Shown here piece after piece: positions 1 through 8,928 of a stretch of DNA of 64,000 bases (its first letter is position 1; every line of letters begins with the position of its first letter). Source of the DNA: Planctomycetaceae bacterium (GTDB lineage Bacteria > Planctomycetota > Planctomycetia > Pirellulales > Pirellulaceae); contig JACKHM010000002.1 in the NCBI GenBank assembly GCA_020638995.1, forward strand, positions 682,001 through 746,000. Reading direction: 5' to 3'. Below the pieces are notes generated by a model, which was given only the letters and a program-made list of their open reading frames with translations, was not told the origin of the DNA and did not search any database. The position numbers were made by a program, and so were the translations under genes.

Positions 1-1113
1 GAGTGTACGTACTATCAATTTCACGGTCCGCGACCGGGCTCCAACCGCGACTCTGAACCGCAAAACAATACGGATGCTACGACGATTGACTCGACGGGCG
101 AGCTAAAACCACTGCGCCCACCGCGTGTAAACGTGATGCCAGTATTCGGTGGCATCACGGAAAAGGGGCGTGAGCAGGCGGAGCTATTCCGCAGCCGACT
201 TAAGAAACGAGCGCGCCACTTGCGTCGCTGGCCGACTAAGCAAGGTATAACTTGCTTTCGAATCTACGAACGGGATATCCCAGAGATCCCGCTGATTGTT
301 GATCGCTATGAAGACCATTTGCACATTACCGAGTACGAGCGTCCTCACGAACGCGACCTCGGTCAACATGCCGACTGGCTCGATCTGATGGTCCGAACCG
401 CGAGCGAGACGCTGGAAGTTGCAGCGGACCGAGTTTTCTTCAAGCGGAGGGAGCGGCAACGCGGAGCCAAGCAACATGAACATCTTGCCGGTCGTCAGTA
501 CGAGATCAAGGTGAGTGAGGGTGGCCTCCAATTCATCGTGAACTTGTCGGATTACGTCGATACGGGCTTGTTTCTCGACCATCGGATCGCTCGATCAATG
601 GTGCGTGATGAGTCCCAAGGTGCGAATTTTCTCAATTTGTTTGCGTACACAGGAGCATTTACCGTCTACGCCGCAAGCGGAGGTGCTGCAAAAACGACGA
701 CCGTCGACTGGACTCGCAGCTATCTTGATTGGGCCCAACGCAATATGGCAGCAAATGGTTTCCAGGGACCGCAACACCAATTCGTACGCAGTGACGCCAG
801 AGAGTTCTTACGGGCTCCGAGTTTGAAAGACGAATACACGTTGGCCGTTGTGGACCCGCCTACATTCTCGAACAGCAAGCGAACTGAGGAAGATTGGGAC
901 GTACAGCGTGATCACGTCGATTTGCTGAACGCTGTGATCCGTCACATGGCTCCTGGAGGCGTCATCTACTTCTCGACGAATTTCAGGCGATTCAAGCTGG
1001 ACGAAGCGCACTTCTCTGACCTTGAGGTGCGAGAAATCAGCCGGCGGACGGTGCCGGAGGACTTCCGAAACAAACGGATTCACCGTTGCTGGCGTATGAC
1101 TTGCCCAGGCTAA
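1..1113 (+). CDS. rlmL: 23S rRNA methyltransferase RlmKL, C-terminal part (cut by left edge)
   Basis: This is the C-terminal, RlmK-like half of the bifunctional 23S rRNA guanine methyltransferase RlmKL (m2G2445 and m7G2069 in E. coli). Frame 1 is open from base 1, so the THUMP and RlmL parts must lie upstream. A GTG at 133 is only an internal codon. Visible features are a Glu/Arg-rich linker, a PUA-like/EEHEE stretch, the SAM-binding motif I (LNLFAYTGAF, about nt 628-660) and motif IV DPPTF near nt 853. The ending, with conserved RIHRCWRM, is typical of RlmK/RlmI-type enzymes. The E. coli protein is about 700 residues and roughly 370 are present here. The stop is TAA at 1111-1113. The family call is firm. 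Which guanines this clade modifies is inferred. Confidence 0.9.
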   Translation, partial: ECTYYQFHGPRPGSNRDSEPQNNTDATTIDSTGELKPLRPPRVNVMPVFGGITEKGREQAELFRSRLKKRARHLRRWPTKQGITCFRIYERDIPEIPLIVDRYEDHLHITEYERPHERDLGQHADWLDLMVRTASETLEVAADRVFFKRRERQRGAKQHEHLAGRQYEIKVSEGGLQFIVNLSDYVDTGLFLDHRIARSMVRDESQGANFLNLFAYTGAFTVYAASGGAAKTTTVDWTRSYLDWAQRNMAANGFQGPQHQFVRSDAREFLRAPSLKDEYTLAVVDPPTFSNSKRTEEDWDVQRDHVDLLNAVIRHMAPGGVIYFSTNFRRFKLDEAHFSDLEVREISRRTVPEDFRNKRIHRCWRMTCPG

Positions 1114-1354
1114 TCGCTGGCAACATCTCCACAGCCCAAAAGAGACCTGACCTGCCCAAACCTCCTGGATGGCTGTCAAAGTCGGTAAGCTGGGGCAATG
1201 CTGCGTCTTCAAGGGGGGCGTCTACAGGTCATCGATCCGAAGCGCCGATCTAAACCTTCGGACACATCGAACTGGAGTTTCCCGCGCACCTAGTTCTACC
1301 GCTACGTTCCCACCACGGAACGAAGCGGAACAGACCAACCCTGACGAGCCCCGT

Positions 1355-2701
1355 ATGCCTGATCACGCGTTCTGTTTCCGCCGGTTCCCGATCAGGCTAC
1401 TGATCGCTTTGCAAGCCACGACGTTGTTGTTTGCGGTAGTTACACCGACGTTCGCCAGTTCTCTCCGACGAAGTGCGATCGTGCATGCCGTCGAGCAGGC
1501 AAAGGCGTCGGTCGTAAATATTCATGGTCGAAAGACCGTTGCCGCCGAGGAGGAAGCTGGTGCTCTAAAGCAAGTCAACGGTATGGGCACAGGAATCGTG
1601 ATCGACTCCCGCGGTTACATCGTAACTAACTTTCACGTTGTCGACGGAGTAAAGCGCGTCCAGGTCTCGATGGCTGATGGCAGCACAATCGTTGCTCGCG
1701 TCGTCGCCAATGATCCCGCCACGGATTTGGCCGTGATTAAGATCGAAACGCCCGCTCCGATGCAAACCATGACCATCGGTACATCTAGCGACCTTATGAC
1801 CGGTGAAGAGGTTATAGCGATCGGCAACGCTTACGGCTACGAACATACGGTCACTCGCGGGATCATCAGCGCTCTACACCGAACTGTTGAAGTTGGCGAA
1901 GGTCAAGAGTACGCGGACCTGATCCAAACAGATGCCAGCATCAATCCAGGTAACTCCGGCGGTCCCCTGCTGAACATTGATGGCGACATGATCGGAATCA
2001 ACGTCGCAGTTCGGGTGGGAGCACAGGGAATTGGGTTCGCGGTGCCGATTGACCGCGCACTTGACGTGGCGGCTCAACTTCTCGATGTCGAAGTTCGCAA
2101 GACGGCCATGCATGGCATCGATGGCAAGACACTCGCCAGTCCGCAAAAGAGCGAATTCATGATCACAGCCGTCGCCGCCGGAAGTGCCGCTGACAATGCG
2201 GGTCTATTACCTGGCGATGTGGTCTTGGAAGTCGCTGGAGAAACCGTCCATCGGTCGCTCGACTTCGAACGTGCGATGGTCGACAAACGCGGAGGCGACG
2301 AACTGTTGCTGGCTGTACGTCGCGGTGGCGAGGAAGTCAAAGTGTCGCTTGTACTGGACCAGCCGTCCGTCGACGAACGATCTGTTTCTGAGTTGGCCTG
2401 GGATGTGTTTGGAATTCGGTTAACTCCCACCGCCAGCGGCACGTTCCGCCGCATTAGCACACGGTATCGTGGCGGCTTGAAAGTCATCGGCGTTCGCCCC
2501 GATGGTCCGGCCGCGCGACAAGGAATTCGTTACGGCGACATTCTGGTCGGTATGCACAAGTGGGAGACCGTCTCGATGGATAACGTCGCGTTCATTTTGG
2601 AAAGCGACATCGTCCGTGCCAACGAACCGGTCAAGTTCTACGTTCTCCGCGGCGGTGAAACATTGTTTGGACATCTGCAAGTGTCCATGCGAACCGAGTG
2701 A
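1355..2701 (+). CDS. HtrA/DegP-like secreted serine protease with two PDZ domains
   Basis: This 448-residue trypsin-fold protease of the HtrA/DegP (S1C) type probably does protein quality control in the periplasm. ATG 1355 was chosen because it puts a clear signal peptide first (basic residues, then a hydrophobic run to about residue 36). The frame is open further upstream to GTG 1169, but that extension looks non-coding. The catalytic triad is visible: His94 in TNFHVVDG, Asp124 in TDLAVIKI and Ser201 in GNSGGPL. A first PDZ domain covers about 255-335 and a second about 375-448. It stands alone between the RlmKL gene and thiL. The degP, degQ or degS subtype cannot be assigned. Confidence 0.9.
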   Translation: MPDHAFCFRRFPIRLLIALQATTLLFAVVTPTFASSLRRSAIVHAVEQAKASVVNIHGRKTVAAEEEAGALKQVNGMGTGIVIDSRGYIVTNFHVVDGVKRVQVSMADGSTIVARVVANDPATDLAVIKIETPAPMQTMTIGTSSDLMTGEEVIAIGNAYGYEHTVTRGIISALHRTVEVGEGQEYADLIQTDASINPGNSGGPLLNIDGDMIGINVAVRVGAQGIGFAVPIDRALDVAAQLLDVEVRKTAMHGIDGKTLASPQKSEFMITAVAAGSAADNAGLLPGDVVLEVAGETVHRSLDFERAMVDKRGGDELLLAVRRGGEEVKVSLVLDQPSVDERSVSELAWDVFGIRLTPTASGTFRRISTRYRGGLKVIGVRPDGPAARQGIRYGDILVGMHKWETVSMDNVAFILESDIVRANEPVKFYVLRGGETLFGHLQVSMRTE

Positions 2702-2847
2702 CCCCGTCTACTCAATCACTCCTTCCCCGGGTGTTTTGAGTCTCTGAAGCTGGTATGCTCGGTCGTCGTGTTATCGAGCGGTGGTGTTTGCTAGCCCATC
2801 CAAACACCAAATTCGACGTCGTGCATTTCGTTCTGCTGGGGAGTGTC

Positions 2848-3762
2848 ATGGAGTCGGAATTTGTTGCCTGGCTGCGACAACGCGTTCCGCCGCATCCACT
2901 TGTCCCGCTCGGCATTGGCGATGATGCGGCTCAAATTGCGCTGTCCTCGGGAAGCTGTATTGTCACGAGTGACATGCTGATGGAAGGAGTCGATTTTCGG
3001 CTGCGCGAGTGCGAACCGAGACAAATTGGCCGCAAGGCGCTTGCCGTGAACCTCAGCGATCTCGCTGCGATGGCCGCGAAACCGGTGGCTGCGATCATCT
3101 CAGTGGCCGTTCCTTCAAGGATGCCGATTACGTTCCTCAAGTTGATGTACGAGGGCCTCCTGGATCTCGGGTCCGAATTCGACGTGGCGTTGGCGGGCGG
3201 CGACACGAACAGTTGGAAGCACCCTCTGGCAATCAGCGTCACGGCGATTGGTGAGCCGACAGGGGGTGGGTTGGTCACGCGAAGCGGTGCGCAAGTTGGC
3301 GACGCTATTCTTGTAACGGGCGAGTTTGGCGGGAGCATCCTAGGGCGACACCTCGAATTTCGGCCACGAGTTGCAGAGGCGATATACCTGCATCGGCAGT
3401 ACGAGATACACGCCGCGATGGATGTCAGCGATGGACTCTCGCTCGATCTTAGCCGTCTCGCGAACCAAAGCGGTTGCGGCGCAATTGTGAATTCTTTATG
3501 CGTGCCGATCTCTGATGACGCGCACCGGTTAGCCGCCGAAGAGAATTTTGCCATGTCAGCTTTGGAGCACGCCCTTCGCGATGGCGAAGATTTTGAATTG
3601 ATCCTTGCCGTATCTCAGGACACCGCCGAGCGGATTCTCGCCGATGGCTCATTGGGCGTGCGGATCACTCGGATTGGAGAGTTCGTTTCGGATCTCGGAC
3701 TATGGCAACAATCGGAATCCGGCGACAAACAGCCGCTGACACCTCGCGGATACGAACACTGA
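2848..3762 (+). CDS. thiL: Thiamine-monophosphate kinase ThiL
   Basis: ThiL phosphorylates thiamine monophosphate to thiamine pyrophosphate with ATP, the last step of thiamine cofactor synthesis, in the cytosol. This 304-residue protein belongs to the AIRS/PurM superfamily. The GIGDDAA motif near the N-terminus binds Mg-nucleotide. TSDMLMEGVDF, ALAGGDTN, DVSDGLSLDL and GEDFELI follow in the expected order. ATG 2848 is preferred over the frame's earlier start at 2755. It sits just after a GGGGA purine run and places the kinase motifs at normal distance. The length matches the family (about 300-340). The tsaE gene follows within a few bases, so the two are probably co-transcribed. Confidence 0.92.
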   Translation: MESEFVAWLRQRVPPHPLVPLGIGDDAAQIALSSGSCIVTSDMLMEGVDFRLRECEPRQIGRKALAVNLSDLAAMAAKPVAAIISVAVPSRMPITFLKLMYEGLLDLGSEFDVALAGGDTNSWKHPLAISVTAIGEPTGGGLVTRSGAQVGDAILVTGEFGGSILGRHLEFRPRVAEAIYLHRQYEIHAAMDVSDGLSLDLSRLANQSGCGAIVNSLCVPISDDAHRLAAEENFAMSALEHALRDGEDFELILAVSQDTAERILADGSLGVRITRIGEFVSDLGLWQQSESGDKQPLTPRGYEH

Positions 3763-3767
3763 CACGA

Positions 3768-4265
3768 ATGGCATGGGCACGAATGGCAGAACACACGTTT
3801 CATTTCCTGGCAACAGATATCCAGGGCACCGAACGCCTGGGTGCCGCGCTCGCCAAGGTACTGCCAGACGGAACCACCGTATGCTTGACCGGAACGCTGG
3901 GGGCGGGAAAAACTCGGCTCGTCCAGGCCATCGCCTCGGCCTGCGGTGTGAATCGTTGCGATGTCGTCAGTCCCACGTTTGTTTTGTGTCAGCATTATTC
4001 GGCGGCTAGGAAGTTCAACCATCTGGATGCCTATCGAATTAATGACGATGACGAGTTCCTAGAACTCGGCGTGGACGAGATGTATGCTTCCGACGGAATC
4101 ACGTTCGTCGAATGGGGCGAGCTAGTGAAAGACTGTTTGCCAGAAGATCGAGTCGAGATTCGAGTCGAAGTGATCGGTGAAACAGGGCGAAGATTTCATG
4201 TCACTTCGCTAGGTGAAGTCGCGCCCCACTTGTGCCAACAGCTTGAAGATCTCTTGGCAGATTAG
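3768..4265 (+). CDS. tsaE: tRNA threonylcarbamoyladenosine biosynthesis ATPase TsaE
   Basis: TsaE is the P-loop ATPase that works with TsaB and TsaD to make the universal t6A37 modification of ANN-decoding tRNAs. The Walker A motif is GTLGAGKT, and a Walker B-like stretch FNHLDAYR follows. Conserved ELGVDE and FVEWGE segments are where the family has them. The start is ATG 3768 (165 aa), with ATG 3783 (160 aa) as a near equivalent. Neither has a strong Shine-Dalgarno, which fits translational coupling to thiL, whose stop is at 3760-3762. The downstream gap holds REP-like palindromes. Confidence 0.9.
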   Translation: MAWARMAEHTFHFLATDIQGTERLGAALAKVLPDGTTVCLTGTLGAGKTRLVQAIASACGVNRCDVVSPTFVLCQHYSAARKFNHLDAYRINDDDEFLELGVDEMYASDGITFVEWGELVKDCLPEDRVEIRVEVIGETGRRFHVTSLGEVAPHLCQQLEDLLAD

Positions 4266-4312
4266 TCGTTGTTTTCACGGTGCCTATCACTTTCAAACGG
4301 TCATCGTGACCA

Positions 4313-4395
4313 GCACTTTCCAAGTGATGAAACGCGGGCCACTTGGAAAGTGGCAGCCACATGCTAGACCCCGTCACTTGGAAAGTGGTGGCCAC
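4313..4395. repeat. REP-like palindrome cluster (three B-class units)
   Basis: Three copies of the B-class palindrome lie between tsaE and the ROK kinase gene. One is inverted (GCACTTTCCAAGTGATG, 4313-4329). Two are direct, starting at 4338 (GCCACTTGGAAAGTGGC) and 4373 (GTCACTTGGAAAGTGGT). The two direct copies are 35 bp apart. Arms differ from the 54.8-58.2 kb copies by paired changes that keep the hairpin, for example GCC...GGC instead of GTC...GAC. This is the only cluster far from the RAYT gene. It may also act as a 3' mRNA structure for tsaE. Confidence 0.85.
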
Positions 4396-4468
4396 GTTGT
4401 TGATGTGCCATTCAACTTTTATACTCGCCAACTGACGCTCAGCTTCCTTTACTTGTTACGGATACGTC

Positions 4469-5503
4469 ATGGCACGTGAACAGATTTCTCGCGAGCAGGC
4501 CGTCGCACCCTACTTTGTCGGTGTCGACCTTGGCGGGACAAACATCAAGATCGGCGTCGTGGACGATTGCGGCCAAACATTAGCGCAGACCGCCGTACCT
4601 ACGAACGAAACGCTCGGTGCCGAAGCAGCGATGCAACGCAGTCACGCTGCGATCCTGAAACTGCTTGCCGAGTTGCAGTTGACCATTGACGACGTCGCCG
4701 CAGTCGGACTCGGTTCGCCGGGCTCCATGGACATTTCAAAGGGATTGATTCTTGAACCGCCGAATATGCCCACGTGGCGTTATTTCCCGATTCGCGATTG
4801 TTTAGGCAAACTGTGCGGCAAGCCAGTGGGATTCGCGAACGATGCGAATGCTGCCGCCTACGGCGAGTATTGGGTTGGCAGCGGTCGTCAATTCAAGAGT
4901 CTCGTAATGTTCACGCTAGGAACGGGTGTAGGCGGTGGAATCATTGTCGACGGTGTGTCGTTGGATGGATCTCACAGTTTCGGCTCGGAACTTGGCCATA
5001 TCATCGTGGACTCCAGGCCGGACGCACGGCTTTGCGTCTGGGGTGGCGGGCAGGGCCAACTCGAAGCGTACTGTAGTGCCCCTGCCGTTGCGGCGCGGAC
5101 GGCAGATTTACTAGCAACAGGCCGAGAAAGCAGCCTCACCTCCCGAATCGCGCAGGCCGAAGAGCTATCTTCGTTGATGGTTTTTGAAGAGGCAGAACGT
5201 GGAGACGACTTATCACGCGAAGTGATTCTGGAAACAGCAAGACTGTTGGGCGTAGGAATCGTCACTGTTGTCCACACGGTCGACCCGGAAGCGATCATCC
5301 TTGGAGGGGCCATGAATTTCGGAGGCCACGCGACGGCAACCGGAAAGATGTTCCTTGATCGCATTCGGGCGGAATTTCAAGAACGAGCGTACCACGTTGT
5401 TCGAGATACAATCACCATTGACTATGCCACACTCGGCGGAGACGCCGGTTACGTTGGAGCCGCTGGAATCGGACGACTGCTGTACCAGCGGACCAATTCA
5501 TAA
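4469..5503 (+). CDS. ROK-family sugar kinase (glucokinase-like) with altered zinc motif
   Basis: This 344-residue ROK-family protein is most likely a glucokinase, phosphorylating a hexose in the cytosol. The ATP-binding VDLGGTNIKIGVV motif is at residues 19-31, the catalytic Asp125 is in FANDANAAA, and the phosphate loop GTGVGGG is at 151-157. There is no N-terminal helix-turn-helix, so it is a kinase and not a NagC-type repressor. The family's zinc signature CxCGxxGCxE is replaced by CVWGGGQGQLE (189-199). The GH of the GHI segment (177) and the first Cys remain, but the other Cys ligands are absent. The downstream solute symporter suggests uptake plus phosphorylation of a sugar. The substrate is not determinable from sequence. 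Confidence 0.88.
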   Translation: MAREQISREQAVAPYFVGVDLGGTNIKIGVVDDCGQTLAQTAVPTNETLGAEAAMQRSHAAILKLLAELQLTIDDVAAVGLGSPGSMDISKGLILEPPNMPTWRYFPIRDCLGKLCGKPVGFANDANAAAYGEYWVGSGRQFKSLVMFTLGTGVGGGIIVDGVSLDGSHSFGSELGHIIVDSRPDARLCVWGGGQGQLEAYCSAPAVAARTADLLATGRESSLTSRIAQAEELSSLMVFEEAERGDDLSREVILETARLLGVGIVTVVHTVDPEAIILGGAMNFGGHATATGKMFLDRIRAEFQERAYHVVRDTITIDYATLGGDAGYVGAAGIGRLLYQRTNS

Positions 5504-5697
5504 ACGTAGACTTGTTTGAGATCGCGAAACTGCAAATCCGCACCCTCCCTTCCAACTTGTCGTGCGAGTCACTGCGTTGCCTTTCAAGGATTCGGTGTCG
5601 TACGACGCGGATTGTCGGTTGCCTTTCGGTCTCGTCCGCCGTAGGCTGTTCACCCTGATAGTACCGGTAAGCGGTCACCGAGTATGGAGTTGACAGG

Positions 5698-7218
5698 ATG
5701 TGTGGTCTGACGTGGATTGATTGGACGATCGTGGCAATTTACGCCGCGTCAACACTGGCACTTGGCTGGTATTTCAGCCGTCGCCAGAACGACACCAGTG
5801 AATATTTCGTTGGCAGCGGTAGCATGAACTCGGTCCTGGTCGGCGTCTCGTTATTCGCCACGTTGCTCAGCACGATCTCCTACCTTTCGATGCCTGGCGA
5901 AGTAGTTGGCAAGGGGCCGGTCTACATGACCAACTTGTTGGCGCTGCCGTTTGTGTTCCTTGTTGTGGGCTATGTATTGTTGCCCGTCTACATGCGATAC
6001 CGCGTAACGAGCGCCTATGAGTTGCTTGAAACACGATTGGGCTTGAGCGTGCGAATGTTGGGCGTCGCCATGTTTCTGAGCCTGCGGCTAGTGTGGATGT
6101 CCCTGCTGGTTTATCTGACGGCTAAGGCCCTGACGGTCATGATCGGCGTCGGTGAGAGTTGGGTTCCCGCCATCGTTTTGATTACTGGCCTTGTCTCAGT
6201 TACCTATGCTTCGCTTGGCGGGTTAAGGGCGGTGGTCATTACCGATTTGATGCAAACACTGTTACTGTTCAGCGGCGCGGTGCTCGTGATTGCCATGGTT
6301 ACTGTCGACTTTGGTGGCTTTGGATGGTTTCCGACCACGTGGCAGGATAACTGGGACACTCAGCCATTGTTCAGTTTCGATCCTAGTACGCGGGTGACCG
6401 TCCTGGGAGCGATGCTGACGGTGTTCGTCTGGCAGGTCTGTACGGCTGGTGGCGACCAAGTGTCCGTGCAACGATTTATGGCAACGAAGGACGCCGCAGC
6501 AGCGCGCCGCTCGTTCGCAACGCAGATGATCGTATCGACTATCGTACCCATCACGCTTTGTCTGGTCGGCTTTGCCTTACTGGCCTTCTTCCAATCTCAC
6601 CCAGAGTTCATTCCCCCGCAGATGGATCTGAAGAAGGATGCCGACAAAATCTTTCCGCACTTCATCGCGTTTCATCTGCCGATTGGCGTTTCGGGACTCG
6701 TCGTGTCCGCCATGTTCGCGGCCGCGATGTCGAGTATTGACTCCGGTGTGAACTCTATCACCGCGGTCGTCACGACGGACATCCTTGACCGTTTTGGAAT
6801 GAAACCGAGTACAGAACGACAGCACGTGTTTGTCGCGAGGAGTCTGGCATTTGGGATCGGAGCAACCGTTGTCGTAGGAAGCATGTTCGTGGGCCAGATT
6901 CCAGGCAACATTACCGAGGTTACCAACAAAACCGTCAATCTAATGGTTCCGATGATTTTCTCGCTGTTCTTCTTTGCGTTGTTCGTGCCCTCCTCGAACC
7001 CGATCGGCGTTTGGATAGGTTGGGCGTGTGGTATGACGACCGCCAGTTTGATTGCTTTTTCGGGGCAAGTCTTCGGAGTGGATGAAGTCACTGGCCTTCC
7101 GCCAATCAGTTTTCAATGGATTGGGCCCATATCGCTGATCGTTAACATCGTCGTCGGCTTCGTAGCAAGCCACCTGTTGGGCAACTCAGAAGCTAGTGCC
7201 AGCAAAAACATCGGTTAG
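5698..7218 (+). CDS. Sodium:solute symporter (SSS family)
   Basis: This 506-residue inner-membrane transporter of the sodium:solute symporter family has about 13 hydrophobic segments spread over its length. Family features include an early SEYFVG motif after the first helix, ATLLSTISYLSMPGE in the second, the GGLRAVVITDLMQ stretch (the SSS signature region) around residues 180-195, and SSIDSGVNSI in the sodium-site helix near 345. It is closest in style to SGLT/sialic-acid-type members, but the substrate is not assignable. The gap of 194 bases to the ROK kinase has no obvious terminator, so the two could form one sugar-uptake unit. Confidence 0.88.
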   Translation: MCGLTWIDWTIVAIYAASTLALGWYFSRRQNDTSEYFVGSGSMNSVLVGVSLFATLLSTISYLSMPGEVVGKGPVYMTNLLALPFVFLVVGYVLLPVYMRYRVTSAYELLETRLGLSVRMLGVAMFLSLRLVWMSLLVYLTAKALTVMIGVGESWVPAIVLITGLVSVTYASLGGLRAVVITDLMQTLLLFSGAVLVIAMVTVDFGGFGWFPTTWQDNWDTQPLFSFDPSTRVTVLGAMLTVFVWQVCTAGGDQVSVQRFMATKDAAAARRSFATQMIVSTIVPITLCLVGFALLAFFQSHPEFIPPQMDLKKDADKIFPHFIAFHLPIGVSGLVVSAMFAAAMSSIDSGVNSITAVVTTDILDRFGMKPSTERQHVFVARSLAFGIGATVVVGSMFVGQIPGNITEVTNKTVNLMVPMIFSLFFFALFVPSSNPIGVWIGWACGMTTASLIAFSGQVFGVDEVTGLPPISFQWIGPISLIVNIVVGFVASHLLGNSEASASKNIG

Positions 7219-7459
7219 GAGAGGCATGGCAGGCGGCAGACACACTTTACTGTAGCCCGCATGGCGGGGTGCGGCGAGAGTTCAGCAGGCCCTGCGATCA
7301 AACGCTCGCTTCGAGAGTTCCGTGTCTTGCAGCACGAATTACAATGGAAAACGTCGTTGCTCTTCACTTTAGCTTGGCGCAGACGACCGCGACTCGTTAA
7401 GTTGTATCGTCCGGTTGCCGGAATCCCTTCTGCTCCAAACGATCTTTTGGATCAAAGTC

Positions 7460-8845
7460 GTGCCTAGCAAAACGCGATCGATTTTCCGAAATGCCGCACT
7501 GCTCAGCGGCCTGGTGACACAAGCTCAGCTTGATGTTGCGGAGAGCGCATTGCGCGAGGAAGCATCTAACTCCGACCTCGCCACCGAATTGCCTGACGAG
7601 CGATTAGCGGACAAGCTGGTGGATACCGGCGTCATCACTCGCTATCAAGCCGACCAGATGCTGACAGGTCGGAACAAGCTGAATCTTGGTCCGTATTTGG
7701 TGACGGACTTCCTCGGCCAAGGCGGCATGGGGCATGTATTCAAAGCTGTTCACAACGTCATGGGGCGTGAATGTGCCGTCAAGATTCTACCCGTTCATAA
7801 ATCTACGCCCGAGGCCATCTCGAATTTCACCCGCGAAATCCGAACCCAAGCCAAGCTGGATCATCCCAACTTGGTACGCGCCTATGACGCTGGTCAGGAC
7901 GGCAGTGTTCACTATCTCGTCACGGAGTACGTTCCGGGGACGGATCTGCGGAGGCTTATTCGCTCCGATGGACCACTGACCATGCAACAAGCCGCGAGCG
8001 TAATCATGCAGGCCGCGCGCGGTCTGCACCACGCGCACGAAAGTGATCTCATTCACCGCGATGTGAAGCCCGGCAATATCTTGGTAACACCAGAAGGCAT
8101 CGCAAAAGTATCCGATCTCGGTCTCGCTGGTTTTATGAACGAAGGGGAAGCGGACCCACGCGCAGGGAAGATTGTTGGTACGGCTGATTACCTTTCCCCT
8201 GAACAGATCCGAAATCCACACGAAGTCAGCAACGCCAGCGATGTCTATTCGCTAGGTTGCACGTTGTACTACGCCATTACTGGCAAGGTGCCGTTCCCGG
8301 GCGGGACGCCAAACAGCAAAGCTCAACGCCACTTGGCGGAAACACCCTGGCATCCGAAAAGGTTCAATCCCGATATCAGCGAAGAATTTGTCGAAGTTAT
8401 TGCGGATATGATGGAGAAGGACCCGGCGTTGCGGATACGCACCGCCGCAGAAGTGGCCGCACGGCTGGAGCCGTGGGCCACCGAAGTTGGCGTAAGTCCG
8501 GCGCCTCTCACAAAATCGCCCTGGACTCCACCACCGTTGCCGACCGGTGGAGACGACTCTTCTCAAGACACTGACGCTTCACGTGTAGACTCGGAAGAAT
8601 TCGAGTCGAGTCGGCAAGAAAGTGCCAGCCAGTGGTCACAAGGCACTGTTTCAGGAAGCACTTCGAATCAAGAAACGAGGCAATTACCTAACCGAAGGCG
8701 TTCCGGGCCAATGCCACCGCCATTACCACTAGTCCAGCTACCACGCCGGCAACGTAGGAATCAGACGATTCTGGTCGCTGTGGTGGCCTCGGTTGCCGCG
8801 TTCGCAGGACTCGTGGCCGGATTTGTGCTGCGAGGATTCTTCTGA
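7460..8845 (+). CDS. Membrane-anchored Ser/Thr protein kinase, planctomycete type
   Basis: This 461-residue Hanks-type Ser/Thr kinase starts at GTG 7460, because the frame's earlier TTG at 7415 adds only non-conserved residues. Residues 10-72 are the small helical module (SGLVTQAQL...LVDTGVITRYQADQML) often found before planctomycete kinases; the PQQ-propeller protein at 13101-16580 begins with the same module. The kinase domain is about 78-345, with glycine loop GQGGMGHV, Lys108 in AVKIL, HRDVKPGN at 199-206, a DLG (not DFG) at 219-221 and the SPEQ activation segment. A Pro/Ser-rich linker and a single C-terminal helix (about 436-458) follow. The substrate is unknown. It converges on the exported coiled-coil gene at the end of the ExbBD unit. 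Confidence 0.88.
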   Translation: MPSKTRSIFRNAALLSGLVTQAQLDVAESALREEASNSDLATELPDERLADKLVDTGVITRYQADQMLTGRNKLNLGPYLVTDFLGQGGMGHVFKAVHNVMGRECAVKILPVHKSTPEAISNFTREIRTQAKLDHPNLVRAYDAGQDGSVHYLVTEYVPGTDLRRLIRSDGPLTMQQAASVIMQAARGLHHAHESDLIHRDVKPGNILVTPEGIAKVSDLGLAGFMNEGEADPRAGKIVGTADYLSPEQIRNPHEVSNASDVYSLGCTLYYAITGKVPFPGGTPNSKAQRHLAETPWHPKRFNPDISEEFVEVIADMMEKDPALRIRTAAEVAARLEPWATEVGVSPAPLTKSPWTPPPLPTGGDDSSQDTDASRVDSEEFESSRQESASQWSQGTVSGSTSNQETRQLPNRRRSGPMPPPLPLVQLPRRQRRNQTILVAVVASVAAFAGLVAGFVLRGFF

Positions 8846-8928
8846 TCAGGAGTTACCGTGAACGTCAGGCTCATTTCAATCCTTCGGCAGATGCCCCGTT
8901 AATTCCTGTCACTCTTGGGCACGTTTGT

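Noticed and set aside
1169..1354. Upstream extension of the HtrA-like protease frame
   Set aside because: It would put 62 non-conserved residues before a clear signal peptide that starts at 1355.
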